Assembly: GCF_014648655.1 (NCBI RefSeq)
Contig: NZ_BMRN01000029.1
Location: 1-64,000, forward strand
Length of the DNA stretch: 64,000 nucleotides
Source of the DNA: Streptomyces atratus
GTDB lineage: Bacteria; Actinomycetota; Actinomycetes; Streptomycetales; Streptomycetaceae
Reading direction: 5' to 3'
Part shown: positions 7,601 through 15,804 of the stretch, in pieces
How the letters are laid out: each line of letters opens with the position of its first letter
Numbering within the stretch: the first letter of the stretch is position 1
Made by a program: the position numbers and the translations under genes
Notes under the pieces: model-generated
What the model was told of the DNA's origin: nothing
Database searches by the model: none
Seen by the model: only the letters and a program-made list of their open reading frames with translations

Positions 7601-8767
7601 ATGGACCTCCTGAACACGCTGGTGGACAAGGGACTGCGGCGCGAACTGCCGACCCGCGAAGAAGCCCTCGCCGTACTGGCGACCTCGGACGACGATCTGC
7701 TCGAAGTGGTGGCCGCGGCCGGAAAGGTGCGCCGTCAGTGGTTCGGGCGGCGCGTGAAGCTGAACTATCTGGTCAATCTCAAGTCCGGGCTCTGCCCCGA
7801 GGACTGCTCGTACTGCTCGCAGCGGCTCGGCTCGAAGGCCGAGATCCTCAAGTACACCTGGCTGAAACCGGACGAGGCGTCGAAGGCCGCCGCCGCCGGG
7901 GTGGCGGGTGGCGCCAAGCGGGTGTGTCTGGTGGCCAGCGGTCGCGGTCCGACGGACCGGGATGTCGACCGGGTGTCGGAGGCCATCGAGGCGATCAAGG
8001 AGCGACACGAGGGCGTCGAGGTGTGCGCCTGCCTCGGTCTGCTCTCCGACGGACAGGCCGACCGGCTGCGGTCGGCGGGAGCCGACGCGTACAACCACAA
8101 CCTCAACACGTCCGAGGGGACGTACGGGGACATCACCACCACCCACACCTATGCGGACCGGGTGGAGACCGTGCAGCAGGCGCAGGCCGCCGGGCTCTCG
8201 GCGTGCTCCGGGCTGATCGCCGGAATGGGTGAGAGCGACGCCGATCTGGTCGATGTCGTCTTCTCGCTGCGCGAGCTCGACCCGGACTCGGTACCGGTGA
8301 ACTTCCTGATCCCGTTCGAGGGCACCCCGCTGGCCAAGGAGTGGAACCTCACCCCGCAGCGGTGTCTGCGCATTCTGGCGATGATCCGGTTCGTCTGCCC
8401 GGACGTGGAGGTGCGGCTCGCGGGCGGGCGTGAGGTGCATCTGCGCTCGATGCAGCCGCTCGCGCTGAACCTGGTCAACTCGATCTTCCTGGGCGACTAC
8501 CTCACCAGTGAGGGACAGGCGGGGCAGGCGGATCTGGACATGATCGCGGACGCCGGTTTCGAGGTGGAGGGAGCGGGGACGACGACGCTGCCTGCGCACC
8601 GTGCACAGGCGGGTGGCGGCTGCGGTTCGCACGACGGCGGGTGCGCACCCTGTGGCGACGCGCCCGCAGATGCCGCCGCCGAGCCGAGCGGGATTCCGGC
8701 TGCACGCACGGATCTGGTGGCGGTCCGCCGTCGCGGCGCGGGGACGGATCTCGCCCCCAATGCCTGA
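7601..8767 (+). CDS. bioB: Biotin synthase
   Basis: 388 residues. A radical-SAM enzyme that inserts sulfur into dethiobiotin. The 4Fe-4S motif CPEDCSYC is at about residues 65-72 and the BioB barrel motifs follow (YNHNLNTSEGTYGDI, CSGLIAGMGES, VNFLIPFEGTPL). The last 60 residues form a Cys-rich, low-complexity tail (GGGCGSHDGGCAPCGD) beyond the usual end of E. coli-type BioB; its role is unknown. The stop overlaps the bioA start by 8 bases, implying translational coupling. Confidence 0.95.
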   Translation: MDLLNTLVDKGLRRELPTREEALAVLATSDDDLLEVVAAAGKVRRQWFGRRVKLNYLVNLKSGLCPEDCSYCSQRLGSKAEILKYTWLKPDEASKAAAAGVAGGAKRVCLVASGRGPTDRDVDRVSEAIEAIKERHEGVEVCACLGLLSDGQADRLRSAGADAYNHNLNTSEGTYGDITTTHTYADRVETVQQAQAAGLSACSGLIAGMGESDADLVDVVFSLRELDPDSVPVNFLIPFEGTPLAKEWNLTPQRCLRILAMIRFVCPDVEVRLAGGREVHLRSMQPLALNLVNSIFLGDYLTSEGQAGQADLDMIADAGFEVEGAGTTTLPAHRAQAGGGCGSHDGGCAPCGDAPADAAAEPSGIPAARTDLVAVRRRGAGTDLAPNA

Positions 8768-10064
8768 GGCCCTCTCCCCGGCCGAACTGCGGTCCCTGGA
8801 CCGGGACCACGTCTGGCACCCGTACGGCCCGATGCCGGGGCGTCAGGAGCCGCTGGTCGTGGAGTCCGCGTCCGGGGTACGGCTCCGGCTCGCCGAACCG
8901 GCCCACGGGCAGCACGAATTGGTCGACGGCATGTCGTCCTGGTGGTCGGCGGTGCACGGCTACAACCACCCGGTGCTCAATGGAGCGGCACGCGGTCAGC
9001 TGGACCGGATGAGTCATGTGATGTTCGGCGGGCTCACCCATGAGCCCGCCGTGCGGCTGGCCACGCGGCTCGTGGAGATCACCCCGGAGCCGCTGCAGCA
9101 TGTTTTCCTCGCCGACTCCGGGTCGGTGTCGGTCGAGGTCGCGGTGAAGATGTGTCTGCAGTACTGGCGCTCGGTCGGGCGGCCGGTCAAGCAGCGACTG
9201 CTGACCTGGCGCGGCGGCTATCACGGGGACACCTGGCAGCCGATGTCGGTGTGCGACCCCGAAGGTGGCATGCACGAGCTGTGGTCCGGCGTACTGCCCC
9301 GGCAGATCTTCGCGGACGAGCCGCCGGCCGGATTCGACGCGGAGCCGGATGCCGCGTACGTACAACACCTGTGGGAACTGATCGCGGAGCACGCCGACCG
9401 GCTGGCCGCGGTGATCGTGGAGCCTGTGGTGCAGGGCGCGGGCGGGATGCGGTTTCACTCCCCCGCCTATCTGCGAGTGCTGCGCGAGGCCTGCGATGCA
9501 CATGACGTGCTGCTGGTGTTCGACGAGATCGCCACCGGTTTCGGCCGTACGGGGAAGCTGTTCGCTGCGGAGCATACGGGGATCTCGCCCGACGTCATGT
9601 GCGTGGGCAAGGCACTGACCGGCGGCTATCTGACGATGGCGGCGACGCTGTGCACCTCGCGGGTGGCGGAGGGCATCTCGCGCGGCGAGGTGCCGGTGCT
9701 GGCGCACGGGCCCACGTTCATGGGTAATCCGCTCGCCTCCGCGGTGGCGTGCGCCTCCATCGACCTGCTGCTCGGCCAGGACTGGGAGAAAGAGGTCGAG
9801 CGGATCGGCGGCGGGCTGCGGGACGGTCTCGCCCCGGCGGCGGAGCTGCCCGGGGTACGGGATGTGCGGGTGCTGGGCGCTATCGGTGTCGTACAGCTCG
9901 ATCACGAGGTGGACATGGAGACCGCGACCCGGGCGGCGGTACGGGAGGGCGTGTGGCTGCGACCGTTCCGCGATCTCGTCTACACGATGCCGCCGTATGT
10001 GACCGGTGACGAGGATGTGGCGCGGATCTGCCGCGCCGTGTGCGCGGCTGCGCGGGAGGGCTGA
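8760..10064 (+). CDS. bioA: Adenosylmethionine-8-amino-7-oxononanoate aminotransferase
   Basis: 434 residues. A class III PLP aminotransferase that uses S-adenosylmethionine as amino donor to make 7,8-diaminopelargonate. Marks are DRDHVWHPYGPM and DGMSSWWSAVHGYNHP at the N-terminus (substrate site), VFDEIATGFGRTG (cofactor) and GKALTGGYLTMAATL with the Schiff-base lysine. ATG 8760 lies inside the end of bioB; a longer open frame from 8601 is only read-through of bioB sequence. bioD starts one base after its stop. Confidence 0.95.
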   Translation: MPEALSPAELRSLDRDHVWHPYGPMPGRQEPLVVESASGVRLRLAEPAHGQHELVDGMSSWWSAVHGYNHPVLNGAARGQLDRMSHVMFGGLTHEPAVRLATRLVEITPEPLQHVFLADSGSVSVEVAVKMCLQYWRSVGRPVKQRLLTWRGGYHGDTWQPMSVCDPEGGMHELWSGVLPRQIFADEPPAGFDAEPDAAYVQHLWELIAEHADRLAAVIVEPVVQGAGGMRFHSPAYLRVLREACDAHDVLLVFDEIATGFGRTGKLFAAEHTGISPDVMCVGKALTGGYLTMAATLCTSRVAEGISRGEVPVLAHGPTFMGNPLASAVACASIDLLLGQDWEKEVERIGGGLRDGLAPAAELPGVRDVRVLGAIGVVQLDHEVDMETATRAAVREGVWLRPFRDLVYTMPPYVTGDEDVARICRAVCAAAREG

Positions 10065-10065
10065 G

Positions 10066-10755
10066 ATGACGGTTCTGGTGGTGACAGGTACGGGCACGGA
10101 GATCGGCAAGACGGTCGTGACCGCGGCCGTGGCGGCGGCGTGCCGGGACCGCAGTGTCGCGGTGCTCAAGCCCGCCCAGACGGGCCTGGCCCCCGGCGAG
10201 CCCGGGGATGCCGCAGAGGTGGCACGGCTGGCGGGCGGCCATGTGACCGCGGTCGAACTGGCCCGTTTCCCCGAGCCGTTGGCACCTGCCACGGCCGCCC
10301 GCAGAGCGGGTCTCCCGCCGGTACGGCCGTACGAGGTCGCCGAGGCGGCCGAGAAGCTGGCGACCGAACACGATCTGGTGCTGGTCGAGGGTGCGGGGGG
10401 ACTGCTCGTACGGTTCGACGACGACGGCGCGACCCTGGCCGACGCGGCACGGCTGCTGGGCGCACCGGTCCTGGTCGTGGCGGCGGCCGGACTGGGCACG
10501 CTCAACACGACCGCACTGACCTCGGAGGCCCTGCGGGCCCGGGGGCTGGAGTGCCTCGGTGTGGTGGTGGGCAGCATGCCCGCCGAGCCGGACCTCGCGG
10601 CGCGCTGCAATCTGGCAGACCTTCCGGTGGCTGCGGGCGCCCCGCTGCTGGGTGCCGTACCGGCCGGTGCGGGGGCGCTGGCGCCTGCTGACTTCCGTGT
10701 CCTGGCCGGGAGTTGGCTGGCGGCGGAACTGGGCGGCAATCGGCCGGCCGATTGA
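10066..10755 (+). CDS. bioD: Dethiobiotin synthetase
   Basis: 229 residues. An ATP-dependent carboxylase that closes the ureido ring of dethiobiotin. The P-loop variant TGTGTEIGKTVV is at residues 7-18, followed by KPAQTG and the conserved VEGAGGLLVRF. It is the last gene of bioB-bioA-bioD, separated from bioA by one base. Together with bioF this gives the late biotin pathway; genes for pimeloyl precursor formation (bioC/bioH or equivalents) are not in the window. Confidence 0.94.
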   Translation: MTVLVVTGTGTEIGKTVVTAAVAAACRDRSVAVLKPAQTGLAPGEPGDAAEVARLAGGHVTAVELARFPEPLAPATAARRAGLPPVRPYEVAEAAEKLATEHDLVLVEGAGGLLVRFDDDGATLADAARLLGAPVLVVAAAGLGTLNTTALTSEALRARGLECLGVVVGSMPAEPDLAARCNLADLPVAAGAPLLGAVPAGAGALAPADFRVLAGSWLAAELGGNRPAD

Positions 10756-10834
10756 GCGGACGAGCCGCGAGGGACGGGGGAGAATCGAAACAGCCGTACC
10801 TTTCCGGTCGAGCACCGTGTCGAGGAGGTCCGTC

Positions 10835-11512
10835 ATGCGTCTGCGCAGCACGAAAATCCCGGAGGACACGGTGCACCACCCCGTCTTCGCCCGGTTCTAC
10901 GCCCGGATGAGCGTGGCCGCGGAGACCGGGGCGGGACTGGGCGCGCTGCGCTCGGAGCTGCTGGCCGGTATGTCCGGCCGGGTCATCGAGATAGGTGCGG
11001 GCAACGGCCTGAACTTCGCGCACTACCCGCCCGTGGTGTCGGAGGTGGTGGCCATCGAACCCGAGCGCAGCCTGCGGCAGTTGGCGGTGCGGTCGGCGCT
11101 GCGTGCCGGAATTCCGGTGGATGTGGTGCCGGGCGTGGCGGAGGCCCTGCCGGTGAAGAGCGAGGCGTTCGACGGGGCCGTCACATCGCTGGTGCTGTGC
11201 ACCGTACGGAATGTGGAGCGTTCGCTCGCGGAGATCGTACGGGTGCTGCGGCCGGGCGGCGAGCTGCGCTTCTTCGAGCATGTGCGGGCCGACGACCGGG
11301 CCATGGCAGCGACCCAGCGGGCGCTGGACCGTACGGTCTGGCCGCTGGTGACGGGCGGGTGCCACACGGCGCGCGACACCCTGGCCGCCATCGAAAGGGC
11401 CGGGTTCACGGTGGAGACCTACCGCAGGGTCAGGATGCCCGACTGGGGAATCCGGCTGCCCACGTCCGCATGCGTGCTGGGCGTGGCGCGGCGGCCGGCC
11501 GTGGTCGACTGA
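10835..11512 (+). CDS. Class I SAM-dependent methyltransferase
   Basis: 225 residues with a Rossmann methyltransferase fold: motif I VIEIGAGNGLNFAHY (about 52-66), acidic motif VVAIEPE, and post-motif LRPGGELRFFEHV. Substrate cannot be inferred. It follows bioD on the same strand after 79 bases with its own GAGGAGG at 10822-10828, so it may be separately expressed. I considered BioC but see no feature that would favour malonyl-ACP methylation. Confidence 0.8.
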   Translation: MRLRSTKIPEDTVHHPVFARFYARMSVAAETGAGLGALRSELLAGMSGRVIEIGAGNGLNFAHYPPVVSEVVAIEPERSLRQLAVRSALRAGIPVDVVPGVAEALPVKSEAFDGAVTSLVLCTVRNVERSLAEIVRVLRPGGELRFFEHVRADDRAMAATQRALDRTVWPLVTGGCHTARDTLAAIERAGFTVETYRRVRMPDWGIRLPTSACVLGVARRPAVVD

Positions 11513-11524
11513 CGCATCGGCCAC

Positions 11525-11542
11525 CACCGCGTACCGGCGGTG
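11525..11542. terminator. Short hairpin between methyltransferase and toxin gene ends
   Basis: CACCGC (11525-11530) and GCGGTG (11537-11542) form a 6-bp stem with a 6-base loop between two convergent genes. There is no U-tract, as is common in high-GC genomes. The position suits a bidirectional terminator but the stem is short. Confidence 0.35.
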
Positions 11543-11929
11543 TCACAGACTCCACTGGCGCAGTTCGTCGGCGATGGCCCGGACGTCCGCCTTGCCCTCC
11601 TTCACCAGTCGAGCCAGGTCGCGCACCTGCTCGGGGGAGGTGATGACCTTGAGCCCGGAGGCGACGAGATAGCCGTATGCGACGGCCGAGGAGAACATCG
11701 CGTTCGAGTGTTCGAGCGCCGGAACGTGGAGCAGCAACTGCAGAAGGGCAGCGGCCCTGGAGTGCGGGTCGCTGTAGACGGGGCTGCCGAAGATCTCGGC
11801 CTCATGACGGGCCACCGCAGCCACGAGCGCACCCCAGTCGACGACCTGCGGATCGCCGGGGGTCTTGTGCTCGGCCACCATGAGCAGCCAGGAAAGGTCG
11901 ATCTGGAGGTTCAACGCGTGCCTTTGCAC
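11543..11929 (-). CDS. Doc/Fic-like toxin component with altered Fic motif
   Basis: 128 residues. The layout matches Streptomyces 'death-on-curing'-type toxins: an N-terminal LNLQIDLSWLLMVAE, a VDWGALVAAVARHEAEIFG helix and a core helix. Where Fic/Doc proteins carry HPFxxGN(K/R), this protein has HVPALEHSNAMFSS: a His and an Asn remain but the Gly and Lys/Arg do not. Doc normally phosphorylates EF-Tu; whether this variant is active is unclear. It overlaps the antitoxin gene by 19 bases, the usual sign of a coupled toxin-antitoxin operon. Confidence 0.75.
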   Translation of the reverse strand: MQRHALNLQIDLSWLLMVAEHKTPGDPQVVDWGALVAAVARHEAEIFGSPVYSDPHSRAAALLQLLLHVPALEHSNAMFSSAVAYGYLVASGLKVITSPEQVRDLARLVKEGKADVRAIADELRQWSL

Positions 11930-12138
11930 TCCGGGCCGAACTCCTCGGCGAACACCGACTCGTACTGCTTCATGAAGTCGGCCGCGGCTTCGACAAAGGT
12001 GTGTCCGACCTCGCCCGCATCCTGCTTCACGAGCTCCTCTATGTAGCGGTTCACACTCATTCCCCTCTGCATCGCGCGCTGTCGCGCGGCCTCGGCGGTG
12101 GCCTCGTCCACTCTCACGTTCAGCTGAGTCTTGGGCAC
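11911..12138 (-). CDS. Ribbon-helix-helix antitoxin
   Basis: 75 residues. The N-terminal TQLNVRVDEATAEAA strand-helix and RGMSVNRYIEELV helix form a ribbon-helix-helix DNA-binding domain; the C-terminal tail (VEAAADFMKQYESVF) would bind the toxin. The start is GTG 12138; no Shine-Dalgarno is visible and a palindrome begins 8 bases upstream, so the mRNA may be leaderless or nearly so. The gene lies upstream of the toxin and overlaps it. The dimer is expected to repress the operon through the palindrome at 12147-12166. Confidence 0.8.
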   Translation of the reverse strand: MPKTQLNVRVDEATAEAARQRAMQRGMSVNRYIEELVKQDAGEVGHTFVEAAADFMKQYESVFAEEFGPECKGTR

Positions 12139-12146
12139 AGAAACAC

Positions 12147-12166
12147 GCTAGCGCGGGTGCGCTAGC
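12147..12166. promoter_or_regulatory. Perfect palindromic operator of the toxin-antitoxin operon
   Basis: GCTAGCGC (12147-12154) and GCGCTAGC (12159-12166) form a perfect 8-bp inverted repeat around GGGT, immediately upstream of the antitoxin GTG. Each arm also contains the palindrome GCTAGC. Position and symmetry match autoregulatory operators of RHH antitoxins. Confidence 0.7.
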
Positions 12167-12408
12167 ACCGGCAAGAGGAGCCCTCGGGTGCCCTGTACAC
12201 CGGTCGCCGGTGACCGCATGGCGGAATTCGACCTCCGCCTTCTTCGTCGACTCTGCGAGGGCACCGCCCGGGGCAAGGGGAAGGGTGCCACCGGGATGCG
12301 GCGGCCCCCAGAAGCGGATTGCGACGGCCGTGTGCTCCCGCCGGAAAGGCCCTCCCTGGCCTGCCTCGCCTCACGCGCCGTCGACCTTGCGGTGTTAGAA
12401 AGGGCAAT

Positions 12409-15138
12409 GTGGCCAGACGTTTCGGCCGATTCCGGAACGCACCGGTTCGGTCACTCACGGAGAAACACCCCTGGAGCCTCGCCGGGCAGGTCTTCGCCCT
12501 GCAGGTGGCTCTGGTGGTGTTCCTCGTGGCGGCCGCGGTGCTGGCACTCCTGCTGCAGTCCCGGCACGACACCAACACGGAGGCGAGACAGCGTTCGATC
12601 GCCGTCGCAGAGACGTTCGCGCACTCGCCGGGCGTCCTGGCCGCGCTGAAGTCACCCGATCCCTCCAAAGTCCTCCAGCCGCTCACCGAGGCGGCTCGGA
12701 AAGCGGCCGGCGTCGACTTCATCGTGGTGATGGACACGAAGGGGATCCGTTACACGCATCCCGATCCGAGCCAGATCGGTAAAAGGTTCGTCGGCACCAT
12801 CGGGCCATCGCTGGCCGGCCATGTGTACACCGAGACCGTCAAAGGCCCGCTCGGCCGCGAGGTGCAGGCGACCGTCCCCATCTACGACCTCGGTCACAAG
12901 GTCGTGGGCCTGGTGTCGGCCGGCATGAAGGTCAAGAACGTGACCAGCGTGGTGTCCCGGCAGATTCCGATCATCCTCGGCACCGGAGCCGCCGCGCTTG
13001 CCGTGGCCACGGCCGGGACGGCGCTGGTGGCCAGACGGCTGCGGCGGCAGACCCACCGTCTGGGCCCCGCCGAGATGACTCGCATGTACGAGCATCACGA
13101 CGCGGTGCTGCACGCCGTACGCGAAGGCGTGCTCATCGTCGGCAACGACGGTCGGCTGCTGCTGGCGAACGACGAGGCCCGACGGCTGCTGGATCTGCCG
13201 CACGACGCCGAGGGGCGGCACATCTCGGACTTGCCCGGCCTTGATCCCGGCACGGTGGAGCTGCTGACCTCGGGCCGTGCGGCCACGGACGAAGTGCTCC
13301 TTGCGGGGGACCGCTTGCTCGCGGTGAACCAGCGGCCCACGGATCGCCACGGTGGCCCCGAGGGGACGGTCGCGACCTTGCGTGACTCCACGGAGCTGCG
13401 GAAGCTGTCCGGAAGGGCGGAGATCGCCCGCCAGCGGCTGAGACTTCTGTACGACGCCGGGCTCGGCATCGGTACCACCCTCGACGTGGTGAGTACGGCC
13501 GAGGAACTGGCGAAGGTCGCGGTCCCCCGGCTGGCCGACTTCGTCACCGTCGATCTGTCCGACCCGGTCCTGCACGGGGACGAGCCGACCAGTACGGGCA
13601 CGGACATGCGCCGCACCGCGATCCAGGGCATCCGGGACGACCATCCCCTCTATGAACGCGGCCGCCTGATCGACTTCCTCCCCTCCACTCCGCAGGCACA
13701 GGCCTTCGGCAGCGGCCGGTCCGAGCTGGTGCCCGACCTGTCCGCCGCACCCGGCTGGCTCGCCCAGGAACCGGAGCGGACACAAAGGATCATCGAGTAC
13801 GGCATCCATTCGCTCATAACGGTGCCCCTCCAGGCACGGGGCGTCATCCTGGGCATGGTCAATTTCTGGCGCTCGGAGAAGCCCCAGCCCTTCGAGGAGG
13901 ACGACCTGTCCCTGGCCGAAGAACTGGTCGCCCGGGCGGCGGTCAGCATCGACAACGCCCGCCGCTACACCCGCGAGCACGCCATGGCCGTGACTCTGCA
14001 GCGCAGCCTGCTCCCGCGGGCCCTGCCCGAGCAGAGCGCCCTTGAGGTCGCCCATCGATACCTGCCCGCGCTCTCCGGGGTGAGTGGCGACTGGTTCGAT
14101 GTGATCCCGCTCCCGGGCAGTCGGGTGGCGTTGGTCGTCGGGGATGTCGTCGGCCACGGCCTGCACGCAGCCGCCACGATGGGACGGCTGCGCACGGCCG
14201 TGCACAACTTCTCCACGCTCGACCTGCCGCCCGACGAGATCCTCAATCACCTCGACGACCTGGTCGGGCGTATCGACCAGGAGGAGGTGGAGACGACCGT
14301 CGGTGCGGTGATCACAGGCGCCACCTGCCTGTACGCGATCTACGATCCCGTCTCCCGCCACTGCGCCATGGCGCGGGCCGGGCATCCCTTGCCCGCGCTG
14401 GTCCAGCCCGAGGGCAGTGTGTCGTTCCCCGATCTGCCGGCCGGGCCGCCCCTGGGCCTGGGCGGCATGCCGTTCGAGACCGCGGAGCTGGAACTGGCGG
14501 AGGGCGCGCAGCTCGTCCTCTACACCGACGGGCTCATCGAGGACCGCACCCGGGACATCGACGTGGGGATGGAGTTGCTGCGTCAGGCGCTGGCGTCCCA
14601 TCCCGACCGGCCGCCGGAGGAGAGCTGCCAGGCAGTGCTCGAGGAGCTCCTGCCCAGTCGGCCGAAGGACGATGTGGCGCTGCTCATCGCTCGCACACGG
14701 GCGATCCCGCCCGACCACGTCGCCGACTGGGACGTGCCGTTCGATCCCGCCGCTGTGGCGGGGATGCGCGCCGCCGCGGCCGAGAAGCTCGACGACTGGG
14801 GGCTGTCCGAGCTCGCGTTCGCCATGGAGCTGGTGCTCAGTGAGCTGATCACCAACGCCATCCGCCACGGTTCCGCCCCGGTCACGATACGGCTGCTGCG
14901 CGACCGCACCCTGACCTGTGAGGTGGCCGACAGCAGCAGTACCTCGCCCCATCTGCGGTATGCCGCGGCATTGGATGAAGGAGGCCGCGGCCTGTTCCTC
15001 GTCGCGCAACTCTCCGAACGCTGGGGCACCCGCTACACCCCCCAGGGAAAGGTCATCTGGGCGGAGCTGGCGCTGCCCCGACCCGATGGGAGCGTGGGCG
15101 GCACGGCGTTCTTGAACATCCTTGACGCGGAACTCTGA
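12409..15138 (+). CDS. Membrane sensor SpoIIE-type phosphatase (Cache-PAS-GAF-PP2C-HATPase)
   Basis: 909 residues from GTG 12409, which has AGAAAGGG 5 bases upstream; an open frame from 12319 lacks such a site. Order: membrane helix about 26-50, extracellular Cache-like sensor (FIVVMDTKGIRYTHPDPSQIG), second helix about 184-211, PAS (about 225-330, REGVLIVGNDGRLLLANDEA), GAF (about 345-510), PP2C/SpoIIE domain (about 535-760, SGVSGDWFDVIPLPG and VGDVVGHGLHAAATMGRLR) and a C-terminal HATPase with ELVLSELITNAIRHG. Such proteins dephosphorylate anti-sigma-factor antagonists and phosphorylate them through the ATPase, linking an external signal to a sigma factor. No cognate STAS or sigma gene is adjacent. 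Confidence 0.92.
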   Translation: MARRFGRFRNAPVRSLTEKHPWSLAGQVFALQVALVVFLVAAAVLALLLQSRHDTNTEARQRSIAVAETFAHSPGVLAALKSPDPSKVLQPLTEAARKAAGVDFIVVMDTKGIRYTHPDPSQIGKRFVGTIGPSLAGHVYTETVKGPLGREVQATVPIYDLGHKVVGLVSAGMKVKNVTSVVSRQIPIILGTGAAALAVATAGTALVARRLRRQTHRLGPAEMTRMYEHHDAVLHAVREGVLIVGNDGRLLLANDEARRLLDLPHDAEGRHISDLPGLDPGTVELLTSGRAATDEVLLAGDRLLAVNQRPTDRHGGPEGTVATLRDSTELRKLSGRAEIARQRLRLLYDAGLGIGTTLDVVSTAEELAKVAVPRLADFVTVDLSDPVLHGDEPTSTGTDMRRTAIQGIRDDHPLYERGRLIDFLPSTPQAQAFGSGRSELVPDLSAAPGWLAQEPERTQRIIEYGIHSLITVPLQARGVILGMVNFWRSEKPQPFEEDDLSLAEELVARAAVSIDNARRYTREHAMAVTLQRSLLPRALPEQSALEVAHRYLPALSGVSGDWFDVIPLPGSRVALVVGDVVGHGLHAAATMGRLRTAVHNFSTLDLPPDEILNHLDDLVGRIDQEEVETTVGAVITGATCLYAIYDPVSRHCAMARAGHPLPALVQPEGSVSFPDLPAGPPLGLGGMPFETAELELAEGAQLVLYTDGLIEDRTRDIDVGMELLRQALASHPDRPPEESCQAVLEELLPSRPKDDVALLIARTRAIPPDHVADWDVPFDPAAVAGMRAAAAEKLDDWGLSELAFAMELVLSELITNAIRHGSAPVTIRLLRDRTLTCEVADSSSTSPHLRYAAALDEGGRGLFLVAQLSERWGTRYTPQGKVIWAELALPRPDGSVGGTAFLNILDAEL

Positions 15139-15200
15139 CAGCCGGATCTCCGCGCGGAAATCGTTCGCCGAGCAGGCCGGCCCTCTGCTTGGGTCGCCCC

Positions 15201-15626
15201 ATGAGTGATCTCCACATCCGCTGCGCCGGCCTCACCGATATCGACCCCGTGTTGCGGTTCTGGCGCGAAGCCGCGGAAGGAACGAGCATCAGCGACGACC
15301 ACGACGGGGTGGCGCGACTCATCTCGAGGGACCCCGGAGCCCTGCTTCTCGCAGAGCGCGAGGGCCTTCTCGCGGGAACCGTCATAGCCGGTTTCGATGG
15401 TTGGCGATGCTCCGTCTACCGGCTGGCCGTACACCCGGACTGCCGCCGGCGAGGCATCGCCACCGCCTTGATGGCAGCAGCGGAACAGCGGTTCGTCTCT
15501 CTGGGCGGGCGACGGGTGGACGCCATGGTCCTGGAAGCCAACGAACGGGCGCACCACACGTGGACTGCGGGTGGCTACCACCGCGAGGATCGCTGGCGGC
15601 GCTGGGTGAAGCCCCTCACGGACTGA
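15201..15626 (+). CDS. GNAT-family N-acetyltransferase
   Basis: 141 residues. A compact GNAT fold with the acetyl-CoA loop HPDCRRRGIATALMAAAE at about residues 79-96 and a C-terminal NERAHHTWTAGGYHRED strand-helix as in small RimI-like enzymes. The acceptor (protein N-terminus, amine or drug) cannot be told. It follows the phosphatase gene on the same strand after 62 bases. Confidence 0.85.
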   Translation: MSDLHIRCAGLTDIDPVLRFWREAAEGTSISDDHDGVARLISRDPGALLLAEREGLLAGTVIAGFDGWRCSVYRLAVHPDCRRRGIATALMAAAEQRFVSLGGRRVDAMVLEANERAHHTWTAGGYHREDRWRRWVKPLTD

Positions 15627-15717
15627 CACGATCAGCCGAAAGGGCAAACGACTTTGCCGATCCTTTACGATGGGTGGTCTCCTGACCGATCCTTCCGAAA
15701 GGTGTGAGCGTCCGCCC

Positions 15718-15804
15718 ATGGGCGAGCCTCCCAGTAGCCGACATCGCCGACATCGAGCGATCCTCCTGCCCCTGCCCGATCATGGGACGGAGGTGAACCG
15801 ATGA
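15718..15804 (+). CDS. 28-residue leader ORF overlapping the CNNM/CorC gene
   Basis: An ATG at 15718 opens 28 codons ending at TGA 15802-15804, which overlaps the ATG of the next gene as ATGA. The peptide is basic and proline-containing (SSRHRRHR, LLPLPD). Its start codon lies in the palindrome CGCCCATGGGCG (15714-15725), and the tandem 9-mer CCGACATCG lies inside the ORF. The overlap suggests a translated leader that controls entry into the downstream gene. No convincing Shine-Dalgarno is present, so it could be fortuitous. Confidence 0.4.
   Translation: MGEPPSSRHRRHRAILLPLPDHGTEVNR

Noticed and set aside
10835..11512. BioC (malonyl-ACP methyltransferase) downstream of bioD
   Set aside because: Generic methyltransferase motifs only, 79-bp gap and its own ribosome site; nothing specific to BioC.
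15627..15717. M-box (magnesium) riboswitch before the CNNM/CorC pair
   Set aside because: The conserved M-box core blocks are not recognisable here; only a leader ORF and a palindrome are.
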